Part shown: one piece after another, positions 6,592-9,265 of the stretch
Layout of the letters: the number at the start of each line of letters is the position of its first letter
How positions within the stretch are numbered: the first letter of the stretch is position 1
Assembly: GCA_050049355.1 (NCBI GenBank)
Contig: JASFWK010000085.1
Coordinates: forward strand, 1 to 9,265
Direction of reading: 5' to 3'
Source: JASFWK01 sp050049355
GTDB taxonomy: Bacteria; Chloroflexota; Anaerolineae; B4-G1; DUEL01
Length of the DNA: 9,265 nucleotides
Notes under the pieces: generated by a model
What the model saw: the letters and a program-made list of their open reading frames with translations, nothing else
Databases searched by the model: none
What the model was told of the DNA's origin: nothing
Position numbers and translations under genes: made by a program

Positions 6592-6632
6592 ATCGACCCC
6601 CGCCGCCCAGCTGGGCCAAGTCAGGCGTCGAT
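6592..6632 (-). terminator. Possible structured clpP 3' end
   Basis: ATCGAC (6592-6597) pairs with GTCGAT (6627-6632) around an inner perfect 12-base palindrome GCCCAGCTGGGC (6605-6616). It begins 6 bases beyond the clpP stop codon on the minus strand. No T-run follows, so it is either a Rho-dependent or weak terminator or a transcript-stabilising structure. Confidence 0.35.
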
Positions 6633-6637
6633 CCCTC

Positions 6638-7243
6638 TCAGACCTCCTTCTCCTCCTCTTGCCCCAGCACCTGGTCGATGACCCCGTATTCCTTCGCCCT
6701 CTCCGCTGTCATGTAGAAATCGCGATCAGTGAAATCCTCAATCTGCTCCTCAGAGAGCCCCGTATGCCTTATCAGCAGCTCATTGAGAAGCGAGCGCATA
6801 CGCAGGATCTCCTTGGCCGCAATCTCGATGTCCGCTGCCTGACCCTGAACCCCACCCACGGGCTGATGGAGGTGGATTGTAGCATGGGGCAGCGCAAACC
6901 GCTTCCCCTTGGTCCCCGCTGTCAACAGCACCGTCCCCATACTGGCAGCTATTCCCACCGCATAGGTGGAGATAGGAGCGCGCGACAACTGCATGGTGTC
7001 GTAGACTGCCAGTCCAGCCGATATGGCACCGCCCGGACAGTTGATGTACAGCGAGATATCCCGCTCCGGATCCTCCCGCTCCAGAAACAACAACTGAGCC
7101 ACGATCAGGTTTGCCACCTGGTCGGTGATAGGCGTGCCCAGAAAGATAATCCGCTCCCGCAGCAGCAGGGAGAAGATATCGTACGCCCGCTCCCCCCGGC
7201 CTGTGGATTCTATGACCATCGGGATCAAACCTTGCTTATTCAT
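6638..7243 (-). CDS. clpP: ATP-dependent Clp protease proteolytic subunit
   Basis: The 201-residue product is a complete ClpP with the full serine protease triad: Ser101 in GIAASMGTVLL, His126 in IHLHQPVGG and Asp175 in FTDRDFYM, each exactly four residues beyond the E. coli mature numbering (97, 122, 171). The family signatures INCPGGAISAGLAVYD and LPHATIHLHQP are intact. ClpP forms a double heptameric barrel that degrades unfolded proteins fed by ClpX, ClpA or ClpC ATPases. The ATG directly follows the TAA of tig with no spacer; GGAGGGG within the last tig codons acts as its ribosome site, implying translational coupling. No clpX follows, so its ATPase partner must be encoded elsewhere. An N-terminal extension (MNKQGLIPMVIESTGRGERA) is the usual propeptide and axial loop region. 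Confidence 0.97.
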   Translation of the reverse strand: MNKQGLIPMVIESTGRGERAYDIFSLLLRERIIFLGTPITDQVANLIVAQLLFLEREDPERDISLYINCPGGAISAGLAVYDTMQLSRAPISTYAVGIAASMGTVLLTAGTKGKRFALPHATIHLHQPVGGVQGQAADIEIAAKEILRMRSLLNELLIRHTGLSEEQIEDFTDRDFYMTAERAKEYGVIDQVLGQEEEKEV

Positions 7244-8548
7244 TTACCCCTCCGATTCCTCTTCGCCGCGAGCGATGGCGGTCAGCCGCGCAGTCGCTTT
7301 TTCTATCAGCAAATTACTTTCCACTATCCGTCGCATCTCTTCCGATTGGAGCTGCTCACGTATCTCATCCGCTTGAGATCCCTCTCCCTCACTCAGGACG
7401 GCGATGCGCCGCTCCACTTCCTCCTCAGTGACGCTCAGGCCCTCGGCCTCCACGAAACTCATGAGCGCCAGACTCCGCTGCAGCCGCTGCTCCGCCCTGG
7501 GTCGAAGCTCCTCCCGGAGCTCCTCCTCTGTCTTGCCAATCGCCTTCAGGTAGTCCTCGAGGCTCATCCGCCTTGTCCGCCGCGTCCGCTCTTCCTCCTG
7601 CCCCAGGAACTCATCCACCTCTTCCTCCAGAGCCTCCGGCGGGTACTTGAGCTCCGCTCCTTCGACCAGAGCATCGATCACTTGAAGGCTGTATTCCTCG
7701 TCGGCTTCAGCCTGCTTCCGCTCTCGAATCCGCCCCTCAATGCGGGCCCGCATCGCCTCTAGACTGTCGAAGTTCCCCACTGCCCGCGCCAGATCGTCAT
7801 CCAACCCAGGCAAGATACGCTCAAAGATTTCCTCAGCCGCAACGGTGAACTCCGCCTCATCGGAGGGATGAGCGTCGGGCATCTCAAGGCGAAAGGTCCG
7901 CTCCTCACCTGGCGCCATTCCCACCAACGCCTCGTAGAAGCCTGGAGTGGGGTAATCGTTCTCCAGATCCAACAGGACCTCCACTTCCTCGTCCTTGAGG
8001 AAGATCGTCCCATCCTCTGAGCGCGCCTCGACGGAGATGGAGAGCACGTCCCCGGGCTGTGCCTCTCGACCATCCACGGGCTCCAACACGGCATGTTGTT
8101 CCCGCACCTGCTCCAGAACCTTCTCTATCTCCTCCTCTTCCACCACCACTGTGGGGGGGTCGATGCGCAGCGACTGGTAGTCCCCCAGCTCAATCTGAGG
8201 AGGGAGAGGGACTAGAAAGGTATATCGAAGGGGATCCAGCGCCATAGTCTCCAGAGCAGCCGGAGCGTAGGGGAGGATCCCCTCCTGTTCCAACGCTTCT
8301 CGGTAGATCGGCTCAATGAGAAGATTGACGGCCTCCTCTCTGATCATCTCCTCGCCATATCGCTGGACAACGATGTCATAGGGAGCCTTCCCTTTCCGGA
8401 AGCCAGGGATGGTGACCTCCCGCGAGATCAGCTGGGCGGCCCGTCTCATTTCCTCTTGCAGCCGCTCCTCAGGCACCTCAATAGTGAGCCGAACCTGGCG
8501 GGAATCCAGCTCTTGTGTGGTGATGTCAGAATCAGATGAAGTCTTCAC
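7244..8548 (-). CDS. tig: Trigger factor, ribosome-associated chaperone and prolyl isomerase
   Basis: About 434 residues, normal for the family. The N-terminal ribosome-binding domain contains the signature PGFRKGKAPYDIVVQRYG. The central FKBP-type isomerase domain follows (about residues 160-245, e.g. GDVLSISVEA and PGFYEALVGMAPGEERTF), then a long charged, helical C-terminal chaperone domain ending EEESEG. The protein docks at the ribosome exit tunnel and shields nascent chains. Start: a GTG at 8563 extends the frame by five codons, but GGGGAG at 8556-8561 lies 7 bases before the GTG at 8548, and a possible -10 box (8568-8573) would place transcription start near 8561, so 8548 is preferred. 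In both cases the start codon is GTG. clpP begins immediately after the stop. tig may also be transcribed from the tRNA-Leu promoter if the intervening hairpin is leaky. Confidence 0.95.
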   Translation of the reverse strand: MKTSSDSDITTQELDSRQVRLTIEVPEERLQEEMRRAAQLISREVTIPGFRKGKAPYDIVVQRYGEEMIREEAVNLLIEPIYREALEQEGILPYAPAALETMALDPLRYTFLVPLPPQIELGDYQSLRIDPPTVVVEEEEIEKVLEQVREQHAVLEPVDGREAQPGDVLSISVEARSEDGTIFLKDEEVEVLLDLENDYPTPGFYEALVGMAPGEERTFRLEMPDAHPSDEAEFTVAAEEIFERILPGLDDDLARAVGNFDSLEAMRARIEGRIRERKQAEADEEYSLQVIDALVEGAELKYPPEALEEEVDEFLGQEEERTRRTRRMSLEDYLKAIGKTEEELREELRPRAEQRLQRSLALMSFVEAEGLSVTEEEVERRIAVLSEGEGSQADEIREQLQSEEMRRIVESNLLIEKATARLTAIARGEEESEG

Positions 8549-8567
8549 AGACACGCTCCCCACGTTA

Positions 8568-8573
8568 GCTATA
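8568..8573 (-). promoter_or_regulatory. Possible extended -10 element for tig
   Basis: Minus-strand TATAGC is preceded by TGT, giving an extended -10 form, with expected transcription start near 8561, just upstream of the preferred GTG at 8548. No good -35 box is present, so this is tentative. Confidence 0.3.
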
Positions 8574-8583
8574 ACACAAACGG

Positions 8584-8604
8584 CGGGGCGCTCCAGACGC
8601 CCCG
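8584..8604 (-). terminator. Hairpin after tRNA-Leu
   Basis: CGGGGCG (8584-8590) and CGCCCCG (8598-8604) form a perfect 7-bp stem with a 7-base loop, starting 3 bases after the encoded CCA end of tRNA-Leu. On the minus strand it is followed by CCGTTTGTGTTAT, a broken T-rich run. It could end the tRNA transcript or only attenuate read-through into tig. Confidence 0.55.
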
Positions 8605-8606
8605 GC

Positions 8607-8691
8607 TGGTGGGGAAGGCGGGACTCGAACCCGCACGGGTTACCCCACGTGATCCTAAGTCACGCTCGTCTGCCAATTCCGACACTTCCCC
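8607..8691 (-). tRNA. tRNA-Leu (anticodon UAG, reads CUA)
   Basis: The minus strand folds as a class II tRNA: acceptor GGGGAAG (8691-8685) with CTTCCCC (8617-8611), discriminator A, and CCA encoded at 8609-8607. The anticodon stem CGTGA/TCACG encloses loop CTTAGGA, giving anticodon TAG. The long variable arm (TGGGGTAACCCGT) is typical of leucine tRNAs, and the T-arm GCGGG-TTCGAGT-CCCGC is perfect. It is preceded by a near-consensus promoter and followed by a hairpin, then tig. Confidence 0.96.
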
Positions 8692-8734
8692 AGCTGGCGG
8701 CCCAAGAGAACGCAGAGCCGCTTCATCGAAATAC

Positions 8735-8763
8735 ATTATAAACCGAAGTAGGGATTCCCGCAA
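8735..8763 (-). promoter_or_regulatory. Promoter of tRNA-Leu
   Basis: Minus-strand TTGCGG (8763-8758) and a perfect TATAAT (8740-8735) are separated by exactly 17 bases. The expected start near 8728 leaves about 37 bases of leader before the mature tRNA at 8691. Confidence 0.78.
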
Positions 8764-8849
8764 GAAAAGATCGCTCTAAACTCCCGAACCGTCCATCTCG
8801 CTGCACTCACCGCCTCGTCTCGGGGAAGAAGGGCGAAGTCCGGGCGGAC

Positions 8850-8878
8850 TTGCCCGGCCGGTGAAAATGTGGTATACA
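8850..8878 (+). promoter_or_regulatory. Promoter of tRNA-Arg
   Basis: TTGCCC (8850-8855) and TATACA (8873-8878) are separated by exactly 17 bases; TGG before the -10 makes it an extended -10 promoter. The expected start near 8885 is only about 2 bases before the mature tRNA, so 5' processing would be minimal. It shares the string ATGTGGTATAC with the response-regulator promoter. Confidence 0.72.
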
Positions 8879-8886
8879 AGTGGTGA

Positions 8887-8959
8887 GCCCCCGTAGCTCA
8901 GAATGGAAGAGCACCGGCCTCCGGAGCCGGCGGCCCGCGTTCGAGTCGCGGCGGGGGTA
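8887..8959 (+). tRNA. tRNA-Arg (anticodon CCG, reads CGG)
   Basis: The cloverleaf is complete: acceptor GCCCCCG (8887-8893) with CGGGGGT (8952-8958), D-stem GCTC/GAGC, anticodon stem CCGGC/GCCGG around loop CTCCGGA, and T-arm CCGCG-TTCGAGT-CGCGG (8935-8951). Discriminator A is at 8959. The first acceptor pair is a G-U wobble and CCA is not encoded, unlike the neighbouring tRNA-Leu, so the CCA-adding enzyme would complete it. The D-loop is short. Despite these points all conserved positions are present and a good promoter precedes it, so I regard it as functional. Confidence 0.94.
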
Positions 8960-8972
8960 CTGGGCAGAGGGA

Positions 8973-9018
8973 AGAAGCAGACAGGCCGCGCAGTGGTCCA
9001 TCCAGCGCGGCCGCTTCT
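8973..9018 (+). terminator. Large GC-rich hairpin downstream of tRNA-Arg
   Basis: AGAAGC (8973-8978) plus GGCCGCGC (8984-8991) pair with GCGCGGCC (9005-9012) plus GCTTCT (9013-9018), with a 5-base bulge (AGACA) and a 13-base loop that can form three more pairs (TGG with CCA). The 14 paired positions begin 14 bases after the tRNA. CTT rather than a long T-run follows, so it is a probable but non-classical terminator. Confidence 0.5.
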
Positions 9019-9138
9019 CTTGGGGGGCGCCCCAGTCGGCCGGGGCTGCGCCTGCTTTCCTGCCTGGCCCGGGCACAGCCTCTGTCCCCTCTCCCAGACC
9101 CCATCTCAGCCCTCCCGCCTGCCAGCGTTGAATGCGAC
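9019..9138. other. GC-rich stretch without a recognisable gene
   Basis: Beyond the hairpin, this stretch has open frames on both strands, but the translations are low-complexity Pro, Ser, Arg and Ala and match nothing I recognise. It contains the palindrome GGGGCGCCCC at 9024-9033. I see no promoter, ribosome site or RNA gene in it. Confidence 0.5.
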
Positions 9139-9255
9139 GGGCTACATCTCCTCCCCACCCGGTTGGCGCGAACGGTGCTGGAGGAGCTTGGCAAGGGAGG
9201 GTCGCGGCACCGCAAGTTGCCGGACGCTCAGATGTCGCTCTTCGCCCCGGCCTAG
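9139..9255 (+). pseudogene. Possible MutS C-terminal remnant
   Basis: In the frame ending at the TAG at 9253-9255 the last residues read TRLARTVLEELGKGG, then a short charged linker and AQMSLFAPA. This resembles the helix and QLSLF-type motif near the C-terminus of the mismatch repair ATPase MutS, where a helix like RAREVLEELE precedes a linker and QLSLFAP. Nothing MutS-like (Walker motifs, clamp) precedes it: between here and tRNA-Arg the same frame is open but low in complexity. If correct, this is a 3' relic left by deletion or rearrangement near the tRNA. The match is short and made by eye; the segment could be chance. Confidence 0.3.
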
Positions 9256-9265
9256 AACCGACGGA

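Noticed and set aside
6458..7762. Long plus-strand open frame (434 codons) opposite HNH, clpP and tig
   Set aside because: It lies entirely antisense to confidently identified genes, its translation is rich in Leu, Arg, Pro and His with no domain, and it has no good ribosome site. It mirrors the codon bias of the opposite strand.
8898..9215. Minus-strand 105-codon frame across tRNA-Arg and the downstream region
   Set aside because: It overlaps the tRNA and has a low-complexity Arg, Pro and Ser-rich translation.
1..9265. CRISPR array, insertion sequence or prophage signs
   Set aside because: I looked for regularly spaced repeats, long terminal inverted repeats and transposase or integrase motifs and saw none; the HNH protein is of a housekeeping-context family rather than an obvious homing or phage nuclease.

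Overview
The window looks like a chromosomal segment of a GC-rich bacterium, most likely a Chloroflexota (Anaerolineae-like) member. That lineage call is an inference from gene content: GT-C membrane glycosyltransferases in tandem, a soluble DegS/DegU-like two-component pair, a solitary Flp pilin, a DUF1385 (YqhQ-like) membrane protein and a small HNH protein. No rRNA, CRISPR array, insertion sequence or phage gene is visible.

Plus strand, about 1-4943: the window opens inside a GT-C type membrane glycosyltransferase whose 5' end lies outside (2-994). A complete second GT-C-like protein follows (1060-2598). After a 182-base gap with a good extended -10 promoter comes a NarL/LuxR-type response regulator (2781-3470), then a membrane-free DegS-type histidine kinase with a coiled-coil sensor region (3602-4660), then a 53-residue Flp/type IVb prepilin (4782-4943) with its own promoter and a near-perfect Shine-Dalgarno. 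A plausible reading is that the two-component pair controls surface or pilus functions, but no Tad assembly genes are present here, so this is inference from adjacency.

Minus strand, about 8763 down to 4980: a promoter drives tRNA-Leu(UAG), followed by a hairpin, trigger factor (tig), clpP abutting tig with no spacer, an HNH nuclease-family protein with its own strong promoter, and a DUF1385 membrane protein. The Flp and DUF1385 genes converge on one perfect 11-bp hairpin whose three-base loop is the DUF1385 stop codon. tig and clpP form a protein-folding and protein-turnover pair; clpX, the common third gene, is absent, and the HNH gene occupies its place.

Plus strand, 8850-9265: a tRNA-Arg(CCG) with a close-fitting promoter diverges from tRNA-Leu. 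Downstream lies a large GC-rich hairpin and about 300 bases without a convincing gene. The last stretch reads in frame like the tail of MutS and may be a gene remnant.

The window is mostly housekeeping and envelope genes. I do not see a clear novel defence or mobile system. The best leads are the promoter-based correction of the HNH start, the stop codon placed in the terminator loop, the unusual N-box of the kinase, the orphan pilin beside the two-component pair, and the possible mutS remnant behind tRNA-Arg.
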